Counted from the first letter of the stretch, positions 1-13,070 are shown. The stretch is DNA of 64,000 bases from Chrysomallon squamiferum (GCA_012295275.1 CM022669.1:8236989-8300988), one strand, 5' to 3'. A program made the numbers and translations. Notes: generated from the sequence alone by a model not told the origin.

Positions 1-49
1 TTATCACATATATATATTTTTTTTAACTTGTTTTCTCCTTCAAAGATTT

Positions 50-320
50 TTTTTTTACTGATTTCTGTGGTTACAAGAATTTTCTGATTTGTGAAGCACT
101 TGTGTATATCATTGTTTGCTGATTTGTGAAACAGACATCATCCTAGCAGCCTTTAGGAACGACATAGCTGTATGTTTTTGATGATTTTTTAAATTCCTTA
201 CTTCATTGCTGATTTCTGAAGTACGTGGTTACAAGACTTCGTTGATTTTTGAAGTGCACGGTCATATAAAACTTCGCTGATTTCAGAAGTCTCATCGTGT
301 TTGATCTTTGAACTTCAAAG
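50..320 (+). repeat. Degenerate minisatellite, about 40-bp period
   Basis: Several diverged copies of a unit built around GCTGATTTNTGAAGT and GGTTACAAGACTTC lie in a row, seen at about 57, 86, 118, 208, 242 and 276. Spacing is irregular. It lies upstream of the gene's first exon. Confidence 0.5.
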
Positions 321-592
321 TGGGGATTATCTTTCAGTTTTTCAAAATATTTACATGTTTGTAACAAGTGTGAATCGATTCTTCATGTTGTTTTGACGTT
401 TTTCAAGATAATTTTTTGTGTCTGGTTTTTCTTGAATTTGAAAAAAAAAAAAAAAAAGAAAAAAAAAGAATTTTAAACATTTATTTACAAGAAAACATAA
501 CCAAATGACTTGTATTTCTTGATTAATATTTGTCAGATTAACTATTTTAAAATATCTTTTATACTGAAGAAAATATAATAGGATAAAAAAAT

Positions 593-620
593 AAAAAAAA
601 AAAAAAAAAAAAAAAAAAAA
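593..620 (+). repeat. Poly-A run, 28 bases
   Basis: An uninterrupted A run in an A-rich stretch (560-700). It could be a retroposon tail, but no body or target duplication was recognised. Confidence 0.8.
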
Positions 621-904
621 CGTAGAATCAGAAGGATATTAGTGATGATAAAAAAAAAATAAAAAAAAAATAATAAAAACTAAAAACGTGAGAACAGGAA
701 GAAAAAAACCACGAGATTTGTGAAGGATAGAAGCACTTGAAAATAACAATCTGAAAAGGAATTGTGTAAAATAGTGCAACGTGGAGGAAACTACTTTTCT
801 TTCTTTTTTTTTTTTTTTTTTGGTTTAATTCACACTTGAAGATCTGTGACCTACAGAGGCTGAGGAAGTGCTAACTGTATTGCCAGCACTCCTTCACTGG
901 ATTC

Positions 905-1058
905 ATGTTCCCCCATCACACACACACTACTACAACTCTTCAAGATAAACCGAGCAGGATTTATGTGAGAAGGTAACAGTGTGACCCAGTGCTGCTGCTG
1001 CTGCTGCTGCTTCTTGTTGTTGTTGATGTTTTGTAGGAATGAGCAGCGTGTGAGTTGA
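905..1058 (+). other. Upstream open reading frames in the putative 5' leader
   Basis: Four ATGs precede the main start. 905-976 is a 23-codon frame. 963-968 is a minimal ATG-TGA. 1026-1058 has 10 codons. 1039-1053 has 4 codons. None overlaps the main start at 1084. If the leader is unspliced here, these would lower translation of the main frame and could give post-transcriptional control. Whether they are in the mature RNA is unknown. Confidence 0.35.
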
Positions 1059-1083
1059 CAAGAGAAATAATAACAACAACAAC

Positions 1084-1195
1084 ATGGCAGGTTTACTCAT
1101 GGTGAGCGTTTTCTTACTGGCAGGGATAATAACTTGTGGTGGAGCTATCCAGTATCCTGATGGGTGTGACTCGAGGGCGGTGTTCAAAGCTAAAG
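1084..1195 (+). CDS. Sema2a: Sema2-like exon 1: start codon and signal peptide
   Basis: The first coding exon gives 37 codons plus one base. The ATG sits in a good context (A at -3, G at +4). The N-terminus is a clear secretory signal: a short start, a hydrophobic core LLMVSVFLLAGII, and small residues GGA near residues 19-21 as a likely cleavage site. The rest (IQYPDGCDSRAVFKAK) is not a part of semaphorins I can recognise, which is normal for this variable N-terminus. The exon ends at a strong donor (AAAG before GTAAGA) with one base, G, left over. That base joins exactly with the AT that opens exon 2 to make GAT. A second in-frame ATG at codon 6 lacks a purine at -3 and would shorten the signal peptide, so the first is preferred. 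The link to exon 2 across 36.6 kb rests on phase, strand and signal peptide, not on conserved protein sequence. Confidence 0.75.
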
Positions 1196-2457
1196 GTAAG
1201 AGTTTTACCTTTTTGTTGTCTTCGTTCAGGTGATCAATATTTTTAATCTTTCAGTCGGTCGTTAAACAAACTAACCAAACTGTCCATTTTATTCATCCGT
1301 TTGTTCGTCCAAACAGACAGTTCATTTATTCATCTATCCATCCAAGCAGACAACCTATAAACCAACCAGCTATTTATTCATCCGACCGTCTTTGCATCCA
1401 TTCATACATCAAATGAATGAATCAGCTGCTGTCTATTCATCATCTTTGTCTGTGTGAAAATTTCATTTAGTTTATGCATATGTATGCAAAAAATTTCAGT
1501 TTATAAATCAAGCAGAACTTGCGTTTATGAACAGTAAAATTGTATGTGAAATATCTGATATTAATTACTTAATGATTCATATTGTTCAGTAGTAAAGTTT
1601 TATTAGAAAGAAAAAAACTGATTTAAAATGCAGTTATTTATTCATCCTTATAGTTACCAAATTGCAGCTTTGTCAATATTAATCAAAAAAATTTAAGAAA
1701 TTAAAAAATAAATGAATAAAACAAAAAATTATTATTAAATTTATTGTAAATTATTGTTCACTTATAAATCTGTATTTATTTGCTTCTCAATTTCATTTCA
1801 AAATGGTCTGCTTCTCTCACATTTAACTTTTTCTTTCTTATTTCTTTATGGGAGGCTGCTCTTTTCTTTTTCTATTGGGTGTAACACATAAATAAATAAA
1901 CAATGACAGTCTGTCAGATGTTGGAAACAAATGTAAAAAAATCGCAGGGTTATCAATGCATTTTCTGCACGCTTTTGTGCTTATTATTTATGTACATAAT
2001 AACTGTCTAGGCAGAATTCTTTTCTTCAATCATTTATTTTAAACCATTTGTAATTTGGCAGCACTTTTGCCATTATCTTTTTAGAAAGGAAAGATAAAAT
2101 CAATTGCGAGCAGCATTTATTTTGCTTGTGTCAAATAACTGTCTCCAACCACAAATGCGATAATACACAGAAAATACTTTTAATTTAGCAGTGTGCACTT
2201 TCATATGATTGAGATAACATATCTGTGTGGGTTTTTTCAAACTCGTTATTTATTTTTGTGACACATTATATCTGTGACATTTTAACTTTTACATTGTCAG
2301 GGAAAACATTTATAAAATTTAATTAAAAAAAAATAAAAAATAATTGAATTAAAATAAATATACGTTGTGTCAAATATCAGATAAGTGAAAACTATAGAGA
2401 AGATAATATTTAAAAATGATATTTTAAAATACCAAAAGCTGAAACATGTATAATAAT

Positions 2458-2494
<37 letters not shown>

Positions 2495-3399
2495 AAATTC
2501 TAAATTCCATACTTTGAAAACTGCATGATAATTATATATAGAAATATTTTTTTTTTTTTTTTTTTTTTTTTAATTTCTGGAATCTAAAAACTGCATTGTG
2601 ATTATATATATATACAGTTTACATTTTCCTGTATTATATCTCATGCTGGTACTTAAAAACTGAAGTCATAGCATACCTTGGATATTAGCCAGCATGACGT
2701 TATATACTGGACGTATGTAATTTATTTACTTTTGAAGCACAGTTATTACCACACATATACCTGTAGAGTAATACACAGCCATGTGCTTTAAGTCTTCAGA
2801 GATATAATATAAACAATAAGTTTACTGGGGATTTGCCAAAAACCCCTCTTTTTTTCTTCTTCTTTATTTAACAACCCATGCTAACATCTCTCTACATCCT
2901 CTCCATGTTGTGATCAAAAGCTTGCGTACAGGATGTTTAGTGAAATGTATAAATTCATAAACTAATATCTGCGTGTACTTACGAGTTTTACCTTAGCTTC
3001 AGGGCCACTTAAAACATCAGTGCACAACCGTTATCCACTCTTTATATCCAACTTTGCAGTTTTAGACACATAAAAAAAAAAAAAAAAAAAAAAAATAACC
3101 TCAGAAAAGATTTTTTTTTTTTATAAAAACAATAATCCATTCATTTTTAAAATAATAAAGTGTATTATTTTAAAGTGTATATTTATATTGTCATAATGAT
3201 TCATTCATGATTTAATGTGACGTAGCATGTTATTATTATACTGGCTGGTTTAAAATGATTTATGGTTTATATTGTTCAATGCTGGATTGCACAGTCATAA
3301 TTGTTACTCGGCAATTGACAAATAATTGAAATCCAGTATATTGATAGTGTGTGCATTCACTGGAATGTTTCTCCTTATAGCCACTAGTAGATTTCTTTT

Positions 3400-3462
3400 A
3401 TTTCTCATTCCAACCAGTGCTCCATGACTGGTATTTTTCAAAAGGCTATGGAATGAGCTCTT
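3400..3462 (+). mobile_element. Relic of a SINE-like interspersed element
   Basis: ATTCCAACCAGTGCTCCATG followed by ACTGGTATTTTTCAAAAGGC matches, as I remember it, the conserved body of a repeat widespread in mollusc genomes (CCAGTGCTCCACGACTGGTA, then ATCAAAGGC). Only this core is preserved. This recollection needs a repeat-library search. Confidence 0.4.
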
Positions 3463-4740
3463 CTTCATAAGTTAGTTAGGAGGTTTTGAATTTTTATTAC
3501 AGAATCTGATCATTAATTATATATTTTGGTACCATTATACAAATTTTATTAATTAATAAGAAGTTCTAGCTGGTATAAATATATGTTTTGGTCAGACTTT
3601 ATTATTACAGAATCTATCTTTAGGAATCTTATCATTATATATTTTGATATTGTTAAACAAAGCTGAATATATCAGTTTTGGCCAGATCCACAGATGTTTA
3701 ATATTTTTAATATCTCACAGATAGAATAAAACTGAGATATTTTAATAAACACTTTTCTCCTTCTTCCTCCTAACACCACAATTTAATATTCACTGGCCTG
3801 TAAAGGTCAGTTTAGTGACCACTGACAAATTCATTCGTTTGCGAAAATCACATTATGGATATAATTCACTGTGTGTCAATGTAGCTGTAGTCTGACCAAA
3901 CTCTGGAGGTGATGTTGCTGCATAAGTGTTTACAGAGATGATGCTGCCATCATGGCTGAAGTTGTTAAATCAATTATATTTGCATCCCAGACTTTAACGG
4001 TTTGAGAAAATCCAATAGACTGTTATTTGCTGCAAGTGTCTGTAGATTACTGCTTGGAATGCAGATCTGTCGTGTGGTAGGTAGTAGGATCAGTTCTCTC
4101 TGGCGAGATATCTTTAACATTGTAGCTCAGCACTGCATTTAATGTGTCTGAAGATGATTACAGAAGACAGGATATGGCTTCATAAAATGTAAAATGAAAA
4201 ACAGAGAAATAATATGATAAAGAAAAGAAAAATGAAAAATGATAATGAACAAAGTAAAAGAAAAATATATATGTATGTATGTATGTGTATATATATATTC
4301 ATACAAAAAAATATGTTTAAAGATAGAAAGATAGTAAAAAAAAGAAAAATGAGAAAGAAAGAGAGAGGAGAAAGAGAAAAGTAAAGAAGGAAATGGAGGA
4401 GAGAGAATGTATCATTACAACAAGACCAATTACATTTTATTATTTATTACTTTTTTGAAAACCTTTCAAGTAGATATTCACATACAGGAAATCTTACATT
4501 AAGAGGCCTCTCAGATGTTTGAAAAAATACTTAACATGAGGGGGGGGAGAGAAAAAAAAAAAACTACAGTAAGAAAAAAATTTAACCAGTTAGCATTTGT
4601 TCTGAAATCAGTTTTAGTTTTCTTTCAAGGATGAATTAAAAAGCAACTGATGCAGATAAAAATGTTGCTATAATAATTTGAAATAAGTCAGATATGTGTG
4701 AATTTGTCATGCATTGATTTCATTGATACTCCTTCATATT

Positions 4741-5135
4741 CAAGTATGCCTGTCGTGTACACTGACTTCATTCAGAGAACTGTTCAAGTATGTCAGTCAT
4801 GTACACTGACTTCATTTAGATAACTGTTCAAGTATATCTGTCATGTACACTGACTTCATTAGATAACTGTTCAATTATGTCAGTCATGTACACTGACTTC
4901 ATTTAGAGAACTGTTCAAGTATATCTGTCATGTGTCTGTATCATGTACACTGACTTCATTAGAATATACTGTTCACTGACTTCATTTAGAGAACTGTGCA
5001 AGTATATCTGTCATGTACACTGACTTCATTTAGAGAACTGTGCAAGTATGTCAGTCATGTATGCTGACGTTTCAAAAACTTCAAGTATGCCTGCAGTGGA
5101 GACTGACTTTGTTAGAAAACCATTCAAGTATGCAC
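4741..5135 (+). repeat. Minisatellite, about 44-bp unit, roughly nine copies
   Basis: The unit starts CAAGTATGTCAGTCATGTAC and continues with ACTGACTTCATTTAGAGAACTGTT. Copies start at 4741, 4785, 4829, 4872, 4916, 4999, 5043, 5082 and 5125. Spacing is 43-44 bp, with one disrupted double-length interval (4916-4999) that shows a partial internal duplication. The last two copies are the most diverged. Confidence 0.9.
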
Positions 5136-5513
5136 ATATTGCTAACTCATTACAGTTATAATTTTAACTTTGCTAGAAAGTTTTGAACTGCCACTATCTG
5201 GAATTATTCTCGTGCGTATCGAAGTGTGGAAATTGGTCCGCTGTTTAGAAGGAAATGAGATTGCATTCGGAATGGAAGTTAACTGAATTGACACTTTTGT
5301 TTCCACTGCTTGGGGAGACAGGAAAATAAACACAATTAGGCAAACCTGTCTACTTGAGTATGTAACAACACTGACAGCCAGAAATCAATTCTTTGCAACG
5401 GTGTTGGCAGATAAACAGAAAATGTCTTTAAAATAAACAAACCACAGGCTACAGTAGATGGTCAGAGTCGTTCCTGTTGTTAATGGAAACTTTTACACAG
5501 AATTAATTATTTC

Positions 5514-5645
5514 CTACTAGATCAGCCGGTAAAGTGCTTGCCTCAGGTGTGTAGCGTTATAGGATCAAGTCTCAGTGGTACAGACATTAGCTCCTATCAT
5601 ATTCCAGACAGTTCTCTGTGACTGGTACCTCATGTCTGATACAAG
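5514..5645 (+). mobile_element. Possible tRNA-derived SINE relic
   Basis: CAGCCGGTAAAGTGCTTGCC resembles a polymerase III A box, and GGATCAAGTCTC about 35 bases later resembles a B box. This is followed by TTCCAGACAGTTCTCTGTGA and CTGGTA, a body shared in degenerate form with elements at 3400, 13590 and 27790. The head-plus-body order is what a tRNA-derived SINE would show. It is diverged, and no clear tail or target duplication was found apart from the following CA/TA microsatellite. Confidence 0.35.
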
Positions 5646-5664
5646 ATTCATGTGGTTTTTTTCT

Positions 5665-5666
<2 letters not shown>

Positions 5667-5725
<59 letters not shown>
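5667..5725 (+). repeat. Compound microsatellite (CA)n(TA)n
   Basis: CA repeats at 5667-5708 pass directly into TA repeats to about 5725. Confidence 0.95.
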
Positions 5726-7547
5726 GGAAAAGCCAAAAGAATCACAGTGTTTTCATTTACATAATCATTTCCTGCAATATCCATTCAGTATGTTATTAAT
5801 ATATATTTATATATTTTGAAATAACCTTTATTTGATTAATTTACTTATTTATTTCCTATGTTTTCTTGTCTTTGTGTATAATATGATTCTGTTTTGGTTA
5901 ATAATGAATTATTTGCATTTGTTTCTTTATACATATTTGCATATAATATGCAAATTAGTTTGGTTTTAATCAGTGTGTCTACACATGATTGATTATAAAT
6001 CAATCACTTCTGTGTTTATTTACACAAGTATTCAAAAAAAAAAAAAAAAACAGATTATTTCCAAATGAACTGTTTGCCTGACAGCTGAAGAAATGAGGTG
6101 TAATGGAGAGTGGAATGGAATTTAAATACTCAGGAAATCTCGCCCATTGTCTTCTGTGACAATTGTTTCAATGGCTGCTTGTGTTTGCCCAAGTCTGATG
6201 AAGTTAAACATGACAGCTTCATTTACACTTGTCTAGTTCGGTTTTGCTCTGTTTGGAATACAAGAGTAGAGATGAGCTGAAGCAATCAAGACTAAGCCCT
6301 GAAGTGTCACACCAAGCTGAGAGTCTGCTCAAACCCAGGAACCCTTGAAGGGATGTTCTGATGATGAATCTTTGTCTCAGACAAGAGGATGTACCATGAC
6401 TGAAAATCATACAACAAGTATTTTGTGTTCTGTTTGACTCCAACATAAGATTTGGAACAATTATTGTGAACATCATGATATTTATAAAGTAATTGCTGTA
6501 TTAAAATTGAAATACACAAATGTGAAACAGAAAGTCAAATGAAAATATATATGTATTTGGTCATAGTTTAAGCAGTTTGAAACTTTGATTTTAAGTTGAT
6601 AATGTGTTCTGTAGAACAGAACATTTCATTGCTGATTTTGATAACATCTTTACATACATTTTTCCTGAAGTTTCATTTAAATTAAAAACAGAAGAAGAAA
6701 AAATAAATTGGGAAAATTAACTCCAACCATTTTGTCTTTAATAAATATGAAATAACCAGAAATAATTAAAAAACAAAAGAAGAAAAGATATAAACAATTA
6801 CCTTTTAATCACAGGTAAATAGGAAATGTCATCATAGTTTTAACAATAAATCATTTAACCATCCTTCTGTCCCATGCATACACTCATTTACTCACAACAG
6901 TTCTGTGGTACAATAAATCTGAGTTAATGATCAACAATTTCATTACTGAAAAACAACAGAAACGCTTGAAAAGAATTTCCTGGCTGTTACCTGCAAAAAG
7001 GAAATAACAAAAATCAGCACTTAGAATAACAGCACAGGTTCAGCTTATCACCTGTTTCGCACCTCTCCTCACTGGCGTGCATTAACGAGACACACCCACA
7101 TTTGTTAAATGGAAGCTGTTTTTGGATTGAGTTAAATAGAAACAACAGATCCACATTATCAAAGTCATTGTTTTTTTTTTTCTTCTTCTTGTTTTCCACT
7201 GCTCTATTTTCAGTGCTGATGAGAGTGAAAGAATCTGGCCACTTTAGACAGATATATACATAAATATTTTTAAAAAATCTTTCTGTATTTGATTCTAAAG
7301 TTTATTGATTTATTATTATTATTTTTTTTATTTTTTTTATTATTATTTTTTTTTTGATGGCTGAAATTATCTCTGTTTGTTATCTACCTTTAGGTTTATT
7401 TTGTCTGTTTATCTGTATGTCCGTCTATTCGTTATTCATCTACTTATCTATCTCTGTCCATCAATTTATTCTTCTGTCTGTAAATCAATGATTTTTATCT
7501 CTGTGATTATTTCTCTAACTTATGATACCAGCCATTCATCCATCTCA

Positions 7548-7624
7548 TTTTTTTCTTTCTTTCATTTTTTTTTCTTTCTTTCTTTCTTTCTTTCTTTTCT
7601 TCTTCTTCTTTTTTTTTTTTTTTG
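7548..7624 (+). repeat. Polypyrimidine tract (TTTC-rich)
   Basis: Almost only T and C, including a short TTTC array and a terminal T run. Confidence 0.9.
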
Positions 7625-8636
7625 AAGTAAGGTCTGCTTTCATTTATGTTTATTTAAAACCTAATTTTATTTCAATTCATATTTACAGTTCCTTTCATTC
7701 TCACATTTTTATCGTATACATACATACATTCATTCACATGCATTCAGTATCTATTATTACAGTCATAATTCCAGATTTTTAAAATTACCTTTATATAAAT
7801 ATATTTCACTCCCACACACAAACTGATAAAGTTAATTAATAAATACATCATCAGAGAACAGATTATTCTTATTTTCAGTTATCTCTAACTGCTATGTTCC
7901 CGCCATTATATAGTAAAGACATGCAATAAGATATTTAATTAACACATCTCTGTGTAATACATACCGTAACACACGAGGATCAGTTACAAACCTCTCATTA
8001 TAAAACAGGATGAAATTTCTGAAACTTTCAGTGATGTCTTTAACTCCCCAAAAATTCTGTAAGTGAGAGGAGTGTGTGTTATGAAGTGAGAGGCACTAAT
8101 GAGGCTAATTTGTTTTTAAAAAAAACTCAAGAATAAATATTTTTTCAAGGTTTCCCTGCATATGCAGCTTATCTGTTTGCTGAGTTGAACGATTTCTCTG
8201 TGCTCAGTGATGCCAACAAATTGTGAAAAATGTCGCTGTGACTTCAAGAGTTTTATGCTGTTTTTTTTTTTTTATTACATCTGAAAAAAAATAAAATAAG
8301 AACAAAAATAAAATAAAATAAGAACAACAAAAATAAAAATGTCAGAAGGAAAACATAATTCATTGATTAAAAAAAAATAATGAAATAAAAAAATAAAAAA
8401 AAAAAAAATAAAAAAATGTAGTGAATAATAACTAAAAATAATTAAAAAAAATAAAAAAAATTAAAATGAATACTTTTATATACAAAAAAAAAAAAGATAT
8501 CGTGACACCTCACCACCTTTCCTAAAATCTCAGATCTTCCCTTTATGTAACAGTACGAGCGATGTGTTTGTGGGTGTTTTTCAGTTAGCAGATTAACACA
8601 CAACAGACTGCTAAGGACGTGGACTCCCATGACATT

Positions 8637-8860
8637 ATTAATGTTCATTTAACTACAGGTCACTGGGGTATATTAGTATAATTTAGATATATCCTGCGTA
8701 TCGCATTACGTCGCATTGTGCTGGTGTCGTGTACGGGCTTACTGCAGGGGAAATAGGCACTATTAAGTTGTCATATGCTTCCAGTAGGCAGCTAGCTAGC
8801 TTACCAGGCATGGGACCGATTATTCACCAGCGACTGTGACGTAAACACGTATTTAAACAC
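8637..8860 (+). promoter_or_regulatory. CpG-containing non-repetitive island, possible regulatory element
   Basis: In otherwise CpG-poor AT-rich intron, this segment has a dense group of CpG dinucleotides (8697-8733 and 8817-8849). It also carries TGACGTAA (8837-8844, CRE-like) overlapping GTAAACA (8841-8847, forkhead-like). Function is inferred from composition and short motifs only. Confidence 0.25.
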
Positions 8861-9220
8861 TTATTGTTTTCTCAGTGAGTAAAGTCAGTCCAGATTCTTG
8901 TACCAGTTTGTTTGTTTGTTTGGTGTGTTTTGCGAAAGATGTAAAAGGTAAAGAATAAATGGAAATAAAATGTAGGGAATACAAGATGAGACGGTGGGGT
9001 TACGTTTCAGCTGGGTTTTTTTTATTTGGGTAATGACTTGTTTTCTTATCTGTGTAGAATTAGGATAAGAGTTCCTTTCGTGTGTGAATTGTTTATAGAA
9101 CTTTTTAGAAATCTAAAAAGGATGTATATTTGTGTGTGGATGTACATTTCTGAATAGTTAGATATATGTGTGTGTGTGTGTGTGGGTGTATCTAACTTGT
9201 GAGAAAATAGTTCTCACAGG

Positions 9221-9247
9221 ATCATCATCATCATCATCATCATCATC
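9221..9247 (+). repeat. (ATC)n microsatellite
   Basis: About nine ATC/TCA triplets. Confidence 0.9.
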
Positions 9248-9424
9248 TTATTCATCTGTTATCAGATGTTTATCGGTGCTGTAGCTGATGAGTGAGAGAG
9301 TGTGGTGTGGATGTCAGCATCACTTTGCCATGAAGTTGCACTCTCAACAGGCTGTCTCAGAAAAATGTGTCCATCTTCACCAGAAAATCTGATATTTTGT
9401 TTATCCCTGTCTAACCACAGAAAC

Positions 9425-9505
9425 AGACTCTGTGTGGTAGAGCACTTCGCTTGAACTAAGTATCATAGTCATTAGGATCAGTCCTTGAAGGAGTACCTTT
9501 ACTGT
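9425..9505 (+). mobile_element. Possible tRNA-derived SINE head
   Basis: TGTGGTAGAGCACTTCGC looks like a tRNA D-arm / A-box region, and AGGATCAGTCC about 30 bases on looks like a B box. It does not fold into a full tRNA by eye, so a SINE relic is more likely than a gene. Confidence 0.3.
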
Positions 9506-12500
9506 TATTTCCAGTTAGAATAATTCCTTTATGATTAACATATAAAAGAACTAAGATGTGTGCTGTCATATGTGATGTACAATTACTATCAACAACAATG
9601 CTGATGAACAGTAATAACCTCTTAGTGAATTTCAGAAAAAGAGTTAATTCTGCAAATATTTCTGTTGTTTTTTCTTCAGCAACCTTTTTGAAAATCATTC
9701 TAAAATGCATAACAGTGATTATAGCAGAAAGACTAAGAAAATGGTTTCCTTACAATTCTTGAGGTCATAAATAAAGAAAATATTTTATTACATAGAATTA
9801 TTCTATATATATATATATATGCTCATACCTTATTTATACCACCATTCATGATGATATACAATATGATATATGTATATATATACATGTATATAAAATGTAT
9901 TTATTTCATCTGCATACAGATTAGTTCTTGTTAACACAGTTGGTTATTTTTAATAATCTGTTTCCATGTTCTTCATCTTATCTCTGTTTGTGAATATTCT
10001 GGCAGTTCTGAGAATATATATGTATTTCTTGATTGGTAATAATTCTGCGAAATAAAGTGCTGCGACGTAATTTTACAACTTGAAGATAAATGTTAAGATA
10101 AATGTAATTATATCTGGAGCTGTAAATTCTTGTAACAAGACTGGATATGTCATCTTCATTCATTTCCAGTTTAGTGTATGTAATTTATTTTCTAAAATGT
10201 GCACATCTCATTTTAAGTATAGTATGTACATATGTCTGTCAGTGTTTGGCTGATATGTAGAAAACTATGTCTGTGTATATGACATACACAAGGTATAAGC
10301 TACATCATCTCACTAGATGATAAAAAACACATAAAATTTAAATTAAAATTTTTTCTCTGGTCTAACAAACTAATGGAAGATAAAAAAATCCTGGTCAAGA
10401 AGATATGACAAAGATGGTTAGATGAGAATGAAGCTGGCATCAGGTCAGGGATGGTCAGCTGTGTTTAATACGAGACGTATGACATGACTGCGAGATTAAT
10501 ATCTGCATGCCGCTGCATACAAACAAGGTATGTGTCACTTTGTGCTCCACTCAGCTTGTACAGACTCTGCGGAATGCCAGTGGCAGCTTCATGTTTTGAA
10601 TACTAATAATACGCATTCCTGTTTATATCAGCCTTATTTCATGTAGTCATTAATATCTGTCATTTCTTGTACTGTTCAGAATGAAGGAATAAATGGACAT
10701 TTGTTTAATATAATTTTTTTTTGTATTTTAATACTAACAGGTATTAAATTTTAGAAATATTGTGATCTTATAAAAGCACAACCATGCTTCTACCATTCAG
10801 TGGTTTCTTTTATCAGTTAACAGCAATGGACATTTAAAATGGAATTATCTAAAGACAGGATAGCACCTACCGTTAACTTTCACAGATCTAGCACAATGTG
10901 TGTGAACCAAGGGAAAATTGATGCTGTTACCAGCTATTCTTGAAATAAATCCACTAACCAATGAGTCAGATTTTTGTATGGATGAAATTGTTTTGTCAAT
11001 ATTTAGCAGATACACAATACTCTGAAACCAGACTACACACATATTATTTGCAATCTTGTATCTTTCTCCAACAAAATGGCAGATGTAATGCTTTTTTGAT
11101 ATCATTAAATATTAATTTTAACTGTGCTGTGAAAAGTTTATAAAGATATTTGAAAAGGTCATAATCATTGAATTTTCTTTTTTTTATATTTTAAAAAAAA
11201 TTAGGCAGAATTCCATTACTTAATAATAATAATAATAGAAAATAATAAAAAATTTAAAAAAAATTTTTTATGAACCAGTGTAATCAAACAGGATCAAACG
11301 TTAGCCTTTTAATACTGTTTCATTTTTTTAAAAGAAGAGGTAAAGATTGTTTTTTGAAGTTTACATTTTAACAGTGATAGAAATATATATATATATTTTT
11401 TTGTATATGTTTATCTGTTACTATCTTATAAGACTGTGACCATGTACAGAATCAGTTAAAATCTGTCTGCTTTTTTCTGTTACAGAAGTCTAATCTTCAT
11501 AAAACCTTCTTTAGCTTGGATACTGTACATGATATTAACACTATCGTTTTACAGTGCTTACCCAGAGTAAATATATAAAATATATTACATGTGTATTAAA
11601 TATGCAAATTACCAGTGTGACTAATGATGATAAAAATAAAATACTGATATAAAATAAGAATTTATTGTCTATGTTAAAGCTGATTCCAGTTATTAATTTT
11701 TACCAACTGACCACATTAAATCTTTAATGATATCTGTTTACCAAAACAAGTAAACTGATATTTAAAATAAAATATCATAACTCTGACTGTGACTGAAGAT
11801 GTTACTAGAAACTATATAATTTTACATATGTAAAATTAATTAATCCTTCTTCTCTGTATTTTTCTGTATTTAATTTATTTTAAATTTAACAAAGCAAATT
11901 ATGATCTCACTTAATTCAGTAACTGTCTGATTAACAATAAATTTATATTTATATTAAACTACCACTGGTTGAATATGAATAATTATTACACATCAGGTTA
12001 ACAACAAAAAGCTAAGACAAAAAAATCTGAGAGAGAAAAAAACTCACTACCTTTACATTTCAGAGATTAAAAGAGCTGTTTCTTAATATTTTTATCGCTG
12101 TTTCTTTATCTAGTGTTTATTTCTTTGAAGTTTGCTGTGTGACACTTTATGTGTCAAATATAAATTTGTTGCTAGCTTTACAACTTGCAATTTTCCAGCC
12201 TTAAAAAAGCGTTTCTCTTTGCTAACCTTGTCTCATGTTTACAGTCTATAAAGCTGATAAGTGGTGTCGAGGGGACACACAAATAAAATTACTTTTCACA
12301 GTTTACGTCCCGAAATTGTTTTCTTCTCGTCACAGAATGTGTTTTTGTTATCTCTGGCAGTAATAAATTATTATTGCCTTCGTTTTCTTTTCTTCTTGTT
12401 CATCTCTTAAATTTCACATTAACTGTCGCCAGTCCACGATGGAAATTGTCATATATCGAGAACAGCAACATCAGCAGCTACAACAACAGCAACAGAATGA

Positions 12501-12540
12501 TAGATAATAAGAGAATAAATAAAAATAAGATAAAAATGTA

Positions 12541-12609
12541 ACAACAACAATAACAACGACAACAACAACAACAACAGCAACAACAACAACAACAACAATA
12601 ATAATAAAA
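12541..12609 (+). repeat. (CAA)n microsatellite, interrupted
   Basis: CAA triplets with CGA, CAG and TAA interruptions, ending in ATA triplets. Confidence 0.9.
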
Positions 12610-13070
12610 GAAAAAGGAAAAAAAAAAAAAATCTGTTTTCGTTTTACAAATATGGCCAGCCACTTTCTGCATTGACTCGTGAAATTAACATGCCTGGTCT
12701 GAGTGTACGAAACTCTGTTATGCAGACGTCTTTAAGCAGGTGTCAGGTAATTTATTGAGTTCCTGCAGTCAGTGAACTGAGACCATACAAAGATGTATTG
12801 AATAAATGAACGAAAAGACCTGGGCCGTGTCCACTGAATGAATCGCACACACACCCCAACCCTCATGGTAATGCTGATGTGGTTTTTCACCCAGTGGTGT
12901 CACTGATCTGCACGCTAGATGATCTCACACCGGTCTTTGTGGTCAGTGTGGCCTCGCTGTGGTTTGGTTGTGGCCAGTCAGTGCAGAAAGTGTAACACAC
13001 AGGTGTTGTGATACACAGACATGCAGAAATGGCTTTTTTTTATATCTTTTTAAGTGTTAAGTGGAAATAC

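Larger units (their letters stand above)
1..1083 (+). promoter_or_regulatory. Upstream flank and probable 5' leader of the Sema2-like gene
   Basis: Positions 1-850 are AT-rich with poly-A and poly-T runs and show no gene. From about 850 the sequence becomes mixed in composition up to the start codon at 1084 and probably contains the 5' untranslated leader. It has a short CTG/GCT triplet run (991-1010) and a CAA-rich stretch just before the ATG. Upstream ATGs occur at 905, 963, 1026 and 1039, each with a nearby stop. I cannot place the transcription start or a TATA box, and a 5' untranslated intron is possible. Confidence 0.45.

Noticed and set aside
9425-9505. Functional tRNA gene
   Set aside because: A- and B-box-like motifs are visible, but no acceptor stem or cloverleaf could be formed by eye.
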